Below, in pieces: positions 7,763 through 14,154 of a DNA stretch of 20,628 nucleotides. Source of the stretch: an uncultured Clostridia bacterium (GTDB taxonomy: Bacteria > Bacillota > Clostridia > TANB77 > CAG-508). The DNA is taken from NCBI GenBank assembly GCA_944393755.1, contig CALYBF010000007.1, positions 1 to 20,628 on the forward strand, written 5' to 3'. The position numbers and the translations under genes are program-made. A model generated the notes under the pieces. The model did no database searches. It had not been told where the DNA came from and worked only from the letters and a program-made list of their open reading frames with translations. The first letter of the stretch is position 1. Every line of letters starts with the position of its first letter.

Positions 7763-8458
7763 ATGCAATTTGATGTTTTAACACTTTTTCCAGAAATGTT
7801 TTCTATTCTAGATGAAAGCATTATAGGAAGAGCAAAGAAAAATAAACAAATAGATATTAATTTAGTAAATATCAGAGATTTTTCGGAAAATAAACATAAT
7901 AAAGTAGATGATACTCCATATGGTGGTGGAGCAGGTATGGTGATGATGCCAGACGTTGTATATAGAGCATATAATTCTTTAGAAAATAAAGAAAATGCAA
8001 AAGTAATATATATGTCTCCACAAGGGAAAAAATTAAACCAAGAAAAAGTAAAAGAATTATCTAAAGAAAACCATTTAATAATTCTTTGTGGTCATTATGA
8101 AGGAATAGACCAAAGAGTCTTAGATAAAATTGTAGATGAAGAAATATCTATTGGAGATTATGTATTAACAGGGGGAGAAATTCCTGCAATGGTGTTAATA
8201 GATAGTGTAAGTAGATATGTAGAAGGAGTTTTAAATAAAGAATCTATAAAAGAAGAAAGTTTTATAGAAAATTTGTTAGAATATCCACAATATACAAGAC
8301 CAGAGGTATTTGAAGGAGAAAAAGTTCCAGAAGTATTACTTTCAGGAAACCATAAAGAAATAGAAAAATGGAGAAAAGAAAAATCTTTAGAAATAACAAA
8401 AAAGAAAAGACCAGATTTATTAAAAGAAGTGCAAAATTCCCAAATTGTACCGCTCTAA
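7763..8458 (+). CDS. trmD: tRNA (guanine-37-N1)-methyltransferase TrmD
   Basis: Methylates G37 of tRNAs using S-adenosylmethionine, which prevents +1 frameshifting at CCN and CGG-type codons. 231 residues. Family motifs: MQFDVLTLFPEMF at the start; DDTPYGGGAGMVM at about 50-62; YMSPQGK; LCGHYEGIDQRV and IGDYVLTGGEIPAM, which form the trefoil-knot cofactor site. I use the ATG at 7763 rather than the in-frame ATG at 7751, because the latter ATG overlaps the ribosome binding site ATGGAGGA and the family starts MQFDV or similar. TrmD's known role in frame maintenance is worth noting given the +1 sites elsewhere in this window. Confidence 0.96.
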   Translation: MQFDVLTLFPEMFSILDESIIGRAKKNKQIDINLVNIRDFSENKHNKVDDTPYGGGAGMVMMPDVVYRAYNSLENKENAKVIYMSPQGKKLNQEKVKELSKENHLIILCGHYEGIDQRVLDKIVDEEISIGDYVLTGGEIPAMVLIDSVSRYVEGVLNKESIKEESFIENLLEYPQYTRPEVFEGEKVPEVLLSGNHKEIEKWRKEKSLEITKKKRPDLLKEVQNSQIVPL

Positions 8459-8502
8459 AATAAAATTAAATTTAAATTAGGAAGAAAAGGAGGATATTCA
8501 AA

Positions 8503-9102
8503 ATGGATATTATAAAATCAATTGAACATGAACAATTGAAAAACAAAATACCAGAATTAAAAGTTGGTAATACAGTTAGAGTACACGTAAGAATAAAAGA
8601 AGGAAATAAAGAAAGAATTCAAGTATTTGAAGGAATTATAATTAAAGTACAAGGTGGAGGAGTAAATAAATCATTTACAGTAAGAAAAATATCTTACGGT
8701 GTAGGTGTTGAAAAAACATTTTTAGTACACTCTCCATTAGTAGAAAAAGTAGAATTAGTAAGAGTTGGTAAGGCAAGAAGAGCTAGATTATTCTACTTAA
8801 GAGATAGAATTGGTAAAGCTGCTAAAACTAAAGAACAAGTAGGAGCTAGAATCGAAGATAGAGAAATCACAATAAAAGAAGAATTAGTAGAAGAGCCGGT
8901 AGAAGAAAAAGTAGAAGAAGTACCAGCTACAGAACCAGTTTCTGAAGAAGTAGTAACACCACAAGAAGAAGTAAAAGAAGAAAAACCAGCTGTTGAAACT
9001 GCAGAATCAGTAGTAGAAGAAACAGTAGATACAGTAACAGAAGAAACTGTAGAAGAAGTTAAAGAAGAGCCAGTAAAAGAAGAAGATAAAAAAGCTGAAT
9101 AA
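8503..9102 (+). CDS. rplS: 50S ribosomal protein L19 with long acidic C-terminal tail
   Basis: L19 sits at the 30S-50S interface. Residues 1-113 are an ordinary L19 (RIKEGNKERIQVFEGIIIKV, SYGVGVEKTFLVHSP, RARLFYLRDRIGKAAKTKE). The usual protein ends there at about 115 residues. This one continues for about 86 residues in a low-complexity tail of Glu, Val, Lys, Thr and Pro (EELVEEPVEEKVEEV, VVTPQEEVKEEKPAVETA) to 199 residues. The tail is in the same frame with the same codon use, and a terminator follows directly, so it is part of the gene as sequenced. It is probably disordered and strongly acidic, unusual for a ribosomal protein. Start has GGAGGATATTCAAA. Confidence 0.95.
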   Translation: MDIIKSIEHEQLKNKIPELKVGNTVRVHVRIKEGNKERIQVFEGIIIKVQGGGVNKSFTVRKISYGVGVEKTFLVHSPLVEKVELVRVGKARRARLFYLRDRIGKAAKTKEQVGARIEDREITIKEELVEEPVEEKVEEVPATEPVSEEVVTPQEEVKEEKPAVETAESVVEETVDTVTEETVEEVKEEPVKEEDKKAE

Positions 9103-9110
9103 TAAAAAGG

Positions 9111-9157
9111 AAATGAGACTTTTGGGGACACCCAATTTTAGTCTCATTTTTCTTTTT
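9111..9157 (+). terminator. Terminator of the ylxM-rplS operon
   Basis: 10-bp stem AAATGAGACT (9111-9120) / AGTCTCATTT (9140-9149) capped by a second inner hairpin (TTGGGG, ACA, CCCAA), followed by TTTTTCTTTTTT-type sequence to 9157. Strong end of the ribosomal operon. Confidence 0.9.
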
Positions 9158-9204
9158 TGAAATTTTTTTCTTGTCAAAATATTGATATAAAAGACTTTTA
9201 AAAC

Positions 9205-9297
9205 AAGCGAACAAAAATTTTAATTTTTTTATAAAAAACTATTGACAAAATTAAAAATAGAATATAAAATAAGAACAACAAAAGCGAACAACAATTT
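9205..9297 (+). repeat. Two 16-base direct repeats flanking a promoter
   Basis: AAGCGAACAAAAATTT (9205-9220) and AAGCGAACAACAATTT (9282-9297) match at 15 of 16 bases. They lie on either side of the TTGACA...TAAAAT promoter, 77 bases (about seven helical turns) apart, which would suit a looping or two-site regulator. No regulator is identified. Confidence 0.5.
9242..9270 (+). promoter_or_regulatory. Sigma-A promoter of the DUF45 gene
   Basis: Perfect TTGACA (9242-9247), 17-base spacer, TAAAAT (9265-9270). The start codon follows 60 bases later, leaving a leader that contains the second direct repeat. Confidence 0.78.
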
Positions 9298-9330
9298 GGA
9301 AAACAATATTTTGATAAGGAGTGGTATAAA

Positions 9331-9858
9331 ATGAATATAGTAAAAAGAAAAACAAACATTAAATTAGTTGTAAACAGTAGCATAGAAAGACATCCAGTAC
9401 CAGTTTTAGGTGTAGATTACAGAGTTAAAATTGTTTATAAAAATATCAAAATAACAGAGTTAGATGTAGAAGAAAAAACTATAAAAATATCACTACCTAA
9501 CAAATATAAAAAAATGTCTAATACAGCAATTTTAGATTTAGCAATTGAGAAAATGTATGAACAAATAGCAAATGTGGAAATTGAAAGAGCTATGGAAAAA
9601 ACTAGAATAATGGTTGGGTTTGCTCCAGAAGAATTTGAAATAAAAGATATGAAAGTTTTTGGTAAATATGAAGATAATAAAATAATGATCAACCCTCAAA
9701 TTGTAAAATATGGAAGAAAAATAATTGATTATGTTGTATTACATCAATATTGCCATTTGAAATATAAAACACATTGCAGAGCATTTTATGATTTACTAAA
9801 AAAATATGAACCAGATTATAAATATTATGATGAATTATTAAATAGGTTAGAAAAATAA
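9331..9858 (+). CDS. DUF45/YgjP-like metallopeptidase homologue, active-site Glu replaced
   Basis: Resembles the YgjP (DUF45, M48-like) zinc metallopeptidase family: an N-terminal beta-rich part (VDYRVKIVYKNIKITELDVE), a helical middle, then the zinc site near the C-terminus at residues 138-148. The family motif HExxHxxxxxH reads HQYCHLKYKTH, so both zinc His residues and the third ligand His148 are kept but the catalytic Glu is Gln139 (CAA at 9745-9747). The downstream AFYDLLKKYEPDYK matches the family's Fw-LvekymPdyk pattern. 175 residues is short but plausible. As written it should bind zinc but hydrolyse poorly or not at all. It has its own promoter and terminator. Start has AAGGAGTGGTATAAA. 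Confidence 0.75.
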   Translation: MNIVKRKTNIKLVVNSSIERHPVPVLGVDYRVKIVYKNIKITELDVEEKTIKISLPNKYKKMSNTAILDLAIEKMYEQIANVEIERAMEKTRIMVGFAPEEFEIKDMKVFGKYEDNKIMINPQIVKYGRKIIDYVVLHQYCHLKYKTHCRAFYDLLKKYEPDYKYYDELLNRLEK

Positions 9859-9871
9859 AAAATATTACTTT

Positions 9872-9905
9872 AATAAAGAAGTGTTATACATTTCTTTATT
9901 TTTTT
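9872..9905 (+). terminator. Terminator after the DUF45 gene
   Basis: 9-bp A/T-rich stem AATAAAGAA (9872-9880) / TTCTTTATT (9892-9900) with an 11-base loop and a T run to 9905. Weak stem, but in the right place. Confidence 0.65.
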
Positions 9906-9917
9906 ATTAAAAACTAT

Positions 9918-9945
9918 TTGTAATTTCAAATTTATTTGTTATAAT
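9918..9945 (+). promoter_or_regulatory. Promoter of tRNA-Gln
   Basis: TTGTAA (9918-9923), 16-base spacer, perfect TATAAT (9940-9945), 14 bases upstream of the mature tRNA 5' end. Confidence 0.7.
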
Positions 9946-9959
9946 ATAGAAGTAGATAT

Positions 9960-10034
9960 TGGGGTATCGCCAAGTGGTAAGGCATCGGATTCTGGTTCCG
10001 ACATTCCTGTGTTCGAATCACAGTACCCCAGCCA
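9960..10034 (+). tRNA. tRNA-Gln, anticodon CUG
   Basis: Complete cloverleaf: acceptor stem TGGGGTA (9960-9966) / TACCCCA (10024-10030), D arm GCC-GGC, anticodon stem TCGGA / TCCGA with 7-base loop TTCTGGT, T arm CTGTG-TTCGAAT-CACAG, discriminator G and an encoded CCA. The loop places CTG at positions 34-36, so it reads CAG (Gln). The acceptor sequence TGGGGTA is typical of Firmicutes tRNA-Gln, supporting the identity. It stands alone between its own promoter and rbr. The CUG isoacceptor is notable in an A+T-rich genome where CAA dominates; a UUG tRNA-Gln presumably exists elsewhere. Confidence 0.93.
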
Positions 10035-10066
10035 TTTTTTAAGAAATACAAAAAAAAATAAATTAA

Positions 10067-10095
10067 TTGACTTTTTAAAAGTTTTGTTATAAAAT
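10067..10095 (+). promoter_or_regulatory. Sigma-A promoter of rubrerythrin
   Basis: TTGACT (10067-10072), 17-base spacer, TAAAAT (10090-10095), 39 bases before the start codon. I see no clear PerR box, the usual peroxide-responsive operator for such genes. Confidence 0.75.
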
Positions 10096-10133
10096 ACTAG
10101 TTGATAAGATAAAAAATAAAGGAGGAAATAAAA

Positions 10134-10673
10134 ATGGATTTAAAAGGAACAAAAACAGAAAAGAACTTAATGGAGGCATTTGCAGGAGAATCACAAGCAA
10201 GAAATAAATATACATATTTTGCAAGCAAAGCAAAAAAAGAAGGATATGAGCAAATAGCAGCTATATTCCAAGAAACAGCAGATAATGAAAAAGAGCACGC
10301 TAAAATGTGGTTTAAATTATTACAAGGTGGAGAAATAAAATCAACATTAGAGAATTTACAAGCAGCAGCAGAAGGAGAAAATTACGAATGGACAGATATG
10401 TATGACAGAATGGCAAAAGAAGCAAAAGAAGAAGGGTTTGACCATATTGCATATCTATTTTCAGAAGTTGCTAAAATAGAAAAAGAACATGAAGAAAGAT
10501 ATAAAAAATTAATCGAAAATGTTGAAGGTGGTTTAGTATTCAGCCGTGATGATGAAAGAATATGGAAATGTAGAAATTGTGGACATATTGTAATTGGTAA
10601 ATATGCACCAGAAATTTGCCCAGTATGTAGCCATCCAAAAGCATATTTTGAAATAAAAGCAGAAAATTATTAA
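10134..10673 (+). CDS. rbr: Rubrerythrin
   Basis: A cytosolic non-haem diiron protein that reduces hydrogen peroxide with electrons from its rubredoxin domain, typical of anaerobes. 179 residues, standard length. The diiron four-helix bundle covers about 1-135 with the ligand motifs around ESQARNKY (Glu19), the ETADNEKEH region, EGFDHIAYLFSEVAK and IEKEHEERY. The C-terminal rubredoxin-like domain has CRNCGH and CPVCSHPKAYFE, two CxxC pairs that hold one iron. Start has AAAGGAGGAAATAAAA. Single-gene unit with promoter and terminator, pointing to an obligate or strict anaerobe. Confidence 0.97.
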   Translation: MDLKGTKTEKNLMEAFAGESQARNKYTYFASKAKKEGYEQIAAIFQETADNEKEHAKMWFKLLQGGEIKSTLENLQAAAEGENYEWTDMYDRMAKEAKEEGFDHIAYLFSEVAKIEKEHEERYKKLIENVEGGLVFSRDDERIWKCRNCGHIVIGKYAPEICPVCSHPKAYFEIKAENY

Positions 10674-10700
10674 AAATAAATAATGAATTAAATTATTTTT

Positions 10701-10732
10701 AGATTGCTAAATTATTTTAGCAATCTTTTTTT
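10701..10732 (+). terminator. Terminator of rubrerythrin
   Basis: Perfect 11-bp stem AGATTGCTAAA (10701-10711) / TTTAGCAATCT (10716-10726), loop TTAT, then a T tract to 10732. Confidence 0.9.
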
Positions 10733-10770
10733 AAAATTTATTAATAGTTACTAATTATCAAATAAGATAA

Positions 10771-10834
10771 TTGAGATATTTGCTTTTTTTTCTATACTAT
10801 TGTATAATATATTATGTAATGTTCCTATTAGGAA
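10771..10834 (+). promoter_or_regulatory. Putative promoter and palindromic operator before the 72-residue gene
   Basis: TTGAGA (10771-10776) and TATACT (10793-10798) are 16 bases apart; a second possible -10, TATAAT, lies at 10803-10808. Downstream is a perfect 13-base palindrome TTCCTATTAGGAA (10822-10834), at a position where a bound repressor would block transcription. No regulator can be named. Confidence 0.45.
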
Positions 10835-10878
10835 TTATAAAAAAATATGCCTATTATTAAAAGAGAAAGGACTTTAAA

Positions 10879-11097
10879 ATGAAAAGGTATGCTGTTTCAG
10901 TTGAGAAAGTTTACAATTGTTTTGATGCTTGGATTGAGACTGAAGTCATACTATATAGATTATCTAAAAGTGGAAAAAAGTGGAAGCCAATAGATAGTTG
11001 GTCATATGATGCTATTTTTAGTCGAAGACTTTCAGAAATTCTAGCAAATAATAAGGCAAGAAGCCTTAGGCTCAAATATAGAGCTTGCTCAATTTAA
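10879..11097 (+). CDS. Unknown 72-residue basic protein
   Basis: Not recognised. 72 residues, basic, no signal peptide or membrane segment. The pattern of aromatic and hydrophobic residues (YAVSVEKVYNCFDAWIETEV, ILYRLSKSGKKWKPIDSW) suggests a small beta-rich fold followed by a helix (IFSRRLSEILANNKARSLRL). The ribosome binding site is GAGAAAGGAC. Codon use is mixed, with more GCT/GCC-type and TGG codons than its neighbours. It is flanked by its own promoter-like region and a terminator. Two cysteines are present. Probably a real small gene, perhaps acquired. Confidence 0.6.
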   Translation: MKRYAVSVEKVYNCFDAWIETEVILYRLSKSGKKWKPIDSWSYDAIFSRRLSEILANNKARSLRLKYRACSI

Positions 11098-11117
11098 TAA
11101 AATGGGCATAATTTTAG

Positions 11118-11149
11118 AACAAGCTTGCTAAATGCGAGCTTGTTTCTTT
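11118..11149 (+). terminator. Terminator after the 72-residue gene
   Basis: 11-bp stem AACAAGCTTGC (11118-11128) / GCGAGCTTGTT (11134-11144) with one T-G pair and loop TAAAT, followed by a short, imperfect T run (TTTCTTTA region). Confidence 0.75.
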
Positions 11150-11193
11150 ATGAGAAATAAAATTAAATAATTATTTATTCTATACTTAATTTA

Positions 11194-11223
11194 CTGGCAA
11201 AATAGAAAAAATTATGTTATAAT
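11194..11223 (+). promoter_or_regulatory. Promoter of rsmE and the downstream operon
   Basis: CTGGCA (11194-11199), 18-base spacer, perfect TATAAT (11218-11223), 26 bases before the rsmE start. Good -10, moderate -35. It may drive the whole co-directional run to fmt. Confidence 0.55.
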
Positions 11224-11249
11224 GTTTTGGTATAAGGAGAGAAAAGTTT

Positions 11250-12008
11250 ATGTCAAAGTTTTTTGTTAAAAGTAACCAAGTAGAAGGAAATCTAATTAGA
11301 ATAGAAGGTACAGATGTAAATCATATAAAAAATGTATTGAGACAAAAAGAAGGAGATGAAATAGTTATTTGTGATAGTGAAAAGCAAAAAAACTATTTTT
11401 GTGATATTGATAAGATAGAAAAAGATTTTATTATCTGTAAAATTTCAAAAGAATTAGAAGATTTTAAATCAAATATAAAAATAACAATAATGCAAGGACT
11501 ACCAAAAAGAGAAAAAATGGATTTAGTAGTACAAAAATCAGTGGAGCTTGGAAGCTTTTGTATTCAGCCAGTAGATATGGAAAGATGTATAGTAAAATAT
11601 AATGAAAAAGATAAAATAAAAAAAGTGGAAAGATGGCAAAAAATATCAGAAGTAGCAGCAAAACAATGTGATAGAGATTTTATACCAAAAGTAAATGAAA
11701 TAAAAACTTTAAAAAGTGTTTGTAAAATACTAGGTGAATATGATATAGTAATATTAGCATATGAAAAAGAAGAAAAAACAATGTTAAAAGAAACTTTAAC
11801 AAAAATTAAAAAAGACTATAATTATAAAGAAAATGAAATAAAAATAGCAGTTATAATAGGACCAGAAGGTGGTCTTTCAGAAAAAGAAGTAGAAATGATA
11901 CAAGAAAATAATAATGTAATAACAGTATCACTTGGAAAAAGAATATTAAGAACAGAAACAGTAGCATTAAATGTACTAAGTATAATAATGTATGAATTAG
12001 AGGGGTAG
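11250..12008 (+). CDS. rsmE: 16S rRNA (uracil-1498-N3)-methyltransferase RsmE
   Basis: Methylates U1498 of 16S rRNA in the 30S subunit, using S-adenosylmethionine. 252 residues, typical. An N-terminal PUA-like domain (about 1-70; HIKNVLRQKEGDEIVICD) is followed by the SPOUT methyltransferase domain: QGLPKREKMDLVVQKSVELG at about 81-100, the cofactor knot IIGPEGGLSEKEVEM near 205-219 and SLGKRILRTETVALNVLSII at the C-terminus. Start has ATAAGGAGAGAAAAG. It ends 8 bases before the next start codon. Confidence 0.95.
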   Translation: MSKFFVKSNQVEGNLIRIEGTDVNHIKNVLRQKEGDEIVICDSEKQKNYFCDIDKIEKDFIICKISKELEDFKSNIKITIMQGLPKREKMDLVVQKSVELGSFCIQPVDMERCIVKYNEKDKIKKVERWQKISEVAAKQCDRDFIPKVNEIKTLKSVCKILGEYDIVILAYEKEEKTMLKETLTKIKKDYNYKENEIKIAVIIGPEGGLSEKEVEMIQENNNVITVSLGKRILRTETVALNVLSIIMYELEG

Positions 12009-12016
12009 ATAAACAA

Positions 12017-12706
12017 ATGAAGGTAATATTTAAAAACTTATTAAAAGCAATAGGAATAATGTGTTATTTCATAATATTAAACTTTGCTTATACTAGAATG
12101 AACACAGATAGATTAATAAATGATATAGAAGTATTTTCAGGAATATTTTTAGTAATAGGCTTAGTAATGTTAGAAATAGCATATAAAAAAGATAGTGGAA
12201 AATCAGCAATAAGCGGAATAGAATTATTAGTTCTATCAATGCACTCACTATCAATAAACCATATAATTACTTTTTATAAATATGACTTTAGGTTTTATTT
12301 ATTAGTATCTTCATATGTGTTTGCAATATATTATGTATTAAAATCAGTAATAATTTATACAAAAGAAAAAAGAGAATATCTAAAAAGTTTAAGTGATATA
12401 TCAGAAATAGTAAAAGAAGAACCGGTAAAAAAAGAGGCTAAAAAAAGAAGAAAGACTAAGAAAGTTGTTAAAACAAGTGAAGATGAAATAAAAAAAGAAG
12501 AAAAGAAAACAAATAAAGAAGAGAATAAAAAAGAAGAAAAAACAGAAACAAAAGTGGAAGTAAAAAAAGAAAATAAAACAAAGAAAGAAAATACTGTAAA
12601 AAAAGGAAAAACAAGTAAAGCAAAAAAACAAGAAAATAAAGAAGAAACAAAAAAAGTAGAGAAAAAGACTAGAAAAACAAAAAAAGAGGTAGAAAAAAAT
12701 GATTAG
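12017..12706 (+). CDS. Four-helix membrane protein with long Lys/Glu-rich tail
   Basis: Not recognised as a named family. 229 residues in two parts. Residues 1-114 carry four hydrophobic segments at about 8-25, 39-56, 65-85 and 93-114. Residues 115-229 form a cytoplasmic, highly charged tail made mostly of Lys and Glu with Thr and Asn (KKEAKKRRKTKKVVK, NKEENKKEEKTETK), very likely disordered or coiled and able to bind nucleic acid or ribosomes. The start follows GAGGGGTAGATAAACAA, eight bases after rsmE. The end overlaps the yicC start by eight bases, which implies translational coupling. The long A-rich tail could be prone to slippage in length. Confidence 0.75.
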   Translation: MKVIFKNLLKAIGIMCYFIILNFAYTRMNTDRLINDIEVFSGIFLVIGLVMLEIAYKKDSGKSAISGIELLVLSMHSLSINHIITFYKYDFRFYLLVSSYVFAIYYVLKSVIIYTKEKREYLKSLSDISEIVKEEPVKKEAKKRRKTKKVVKTSEDEIKKEEKKTNKEENKKEEKTETKVEVKKENKTKKENTVKKGKTSKAKKQENKEETKKVEKKTRKTKKEVEKND

Positions 12707-13574
12707 AAGTATGACAGGCTATGGAAAAGCAAATCTAGAAAAAAACTCTAGAAAATATCAAGTGGAAATAAGAAGTGTAAATCATAGATATTTAGATATT
12801 TCTGTAAGGATGCCACGAGCATTAAGTTATTTAGAAGAAACAGTAAAAGGTGAAATATCTAAAAATATAAAAAGAGGAAAAATAGATGTTTTTATAAGTT
12901 TTGAAAATAATTCACTTGAAGGAAGAAAAATAAGCATAAATAAAGAACTAGCAAAAGAATACATTAGAAATTTAAAGGAATTAGCAATTGAAGAAGACTT
13001 GGTATCAGAAATAAAAGTTAATGATATAGCAAGATATCCAGAAGTTTTAAGTATACAAGATAATCAAGATGATGATACTATCAAAGAAGAAATGATAGAA
13101 GTAGTAGAAATAGCGGTAAAAAATCTATTAGACATGAAAAAACTAGAAGGAGAAAAAATAGCAAAAGACTTAAATAATAGATTAGAATTTATAAAAGAAA
13201 AAATAAATGAATTATCTGAATTTTCTACTGGACTTATTTCAGAATATGTAGTAAAATTGGAAGAAAGAATTAAACAATTACTAAAAGAACAAGAAATAGA
13301 CAAATCAAGATTAGCTGAAGAAGTTGTAATATATGCAGATAAATGTTCAATAGAAGAAGAACTAACAAGGTTAAACAGTCATATATCACAATTTAAAAAT
13401 CTTTTAAATCTAGATGGGGCAATTGGAAAAAAACTAGATTTTATAGTACAAGAGATGAATAGAGAAACCAATACTATAGGGGCAAAATCTGGTAGTCTAG
13501 AAATTACAAATGATGTTATAGATCTAAAAACTGAAATAGAAAATATTAGAGAACAAATACAAAATATAGAATAG
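12699..13574 (+). CDS. yicC: YicC/YloC-family endoribonuclease
   Basis: YicC-type proteins are RNA-cleaving enzymes involved in small-RNA turnover (E. coli YicC acts on RyhB). 291 residues, standard. The N-terminal signature IRSMTGYGKA and VEIRSVNHRYLDISVRMPR is clear, as is the C-terminal DUF1732-type part, EMNRETNTIGAKSGS, near 255-270. It overlaps the upstream gene by eight bases and precedes remA by 16 bases. The order yicC-remA-(gmk)-rpoZ-priA is a Firmicutes hallmark. Confidence 0.95.
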   Translation: MIRSMTGYGKANLEKNSRKYQVEIRSVNHRYLDISVRMPRALSYLEETVKGEISKNIKRGKIDVFISFENNSLEGRKISINKELAKEYIRNLKELAIEEDLVSEIKVNDIARYPEVLSIQDNQDDDTIKEEMIEVVEIAVKNLLDMKKLEGEKIAKDLNNRLEFIKEKINELSEFSTGLISEYVVKLEERIKQLLKEQEIDKSRLAEEVVIYADKCSIEEELTRLNSHISQFKNLLNLDGAIGKKLDFIVQEMNRETNTIGAKSGSLEITNDVIDLKTEIENIREQIQNIE

Positions 13575-13590
13575 AAAGGAGTTGTGTTTT

Positions 13591-13902
13591 ATGCAATTAG
13601 TAAATATTGGATTTGGTAATATTATTTCAGCACAAAGAATTGTAGCAATAGTAAGCCCAGAATCGGCACCAATAAAAAGATTAATTCAAGAAGCAAAAGA
13701 CAATAAAACAGCAATTGATGCAACTTGTGGAAGAAGAACAAGAGCAGCTTTAGTTATGGACTCAGGACATATTATTTTATCTGCAGTACAACCAGAAACA
13801 GTAGGTGGAAGAATAGATAAAACAATATCACCTGAAGAACTAGGAAAACAATTGGCTGAAAGTATGAAAATAGATAATTTAAAAGGAGTTGATGAAAAAT
13901 GA
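13591..13902 (+). CDS. remA: RemA-family extracellular-matrix regulatory protein
   Basis: RemA (DUF370) is a DNA-binding protein that in B. subtilis activates biofilm matrix genes. The conserved core is plain: LVNIGFGNIISAQRIVAIVS, PESAPIKRLIQEAKD, GRRTRAALVMDSGHIILSAV. This copy has 103 residues, slightly longer than the usual 85-90. The ATG at 13591 is chosen because AAAGGAG precedes it and the family starts just before VNIGFGN. Its stop overlaps the rpoZ start (ATGA at 13899-13902), indicating translational coupling. Confidence 0.94.
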   Translation: MQLVNIGFGNIISAQRIVAIVSPESAPIKRLIQEAKDNKTAIDATCGRRTRAALVMDSGHIILSAVQPETVGGRIDKTISPEELGKQLAESMKIDNLKGVDEK

Positions 13903-14138
13903 TGGTAAAACCAACAGTAGCAGAATTATTAAAAAAAGCAAACAATAGATATGAATTAGTAATAGCAACAGCAAGAAGAGCAAGACAAATAGCAGCAGGA
14001 GCAGAACCAAAAACAACTGTAAAAGAAGAATCACCTGTAACACTTGCTGCAAATGAAATAGCAGAAGGAAAAGTATCTATAGTAGAAGAACCAGAAGATG
14101 AAAATGATGATGTAGAAAAAGATATAAAAGTAGAATAA
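13899..14138 (+). CDS. rpoZ: RNA polymerase omega subunit
   Basis: Omega helps assemble and stabilise RNA polymerase. 79 residues. Family features: KPTVAELLKKANNRYELVIATARRARQI, then a variable acidic tail (VEEPEDENDDVEKDIKVE). The start overlaps the remA stop in ATGA; the second codon is also ATG. In most Firmicutes gmk lies between remA and rpoZ; here it is missing and a cytidylate-kinase-like gene follows 16 bases later. Confidence 0.92.
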   Translation: MMVKPTVAELLKKANNRYELVIATARRARQIAAGAEPKTTVKEESPVTLAANEIAEGKVSIVEEPEDENDDVEKDIKVE

Positions 14139-14154
14139 AGAAATGGAGAAAATA

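Noticed and set aside
7861..7900. TCGG in trmD, and similar TCGG strings at 841, 610 and 13663
   Set aside because: These lie in other registers (TCG GAA, TCG GTT, TTC GGT, TCG GCA); the genes are continuous without a shift.
12401..12650. Minus-strand Phe/Leu-rich frames opposite the Lys/Glu tail
   Set aside because: They are the complement of A-rich Lys/Glu codons; no start signals.
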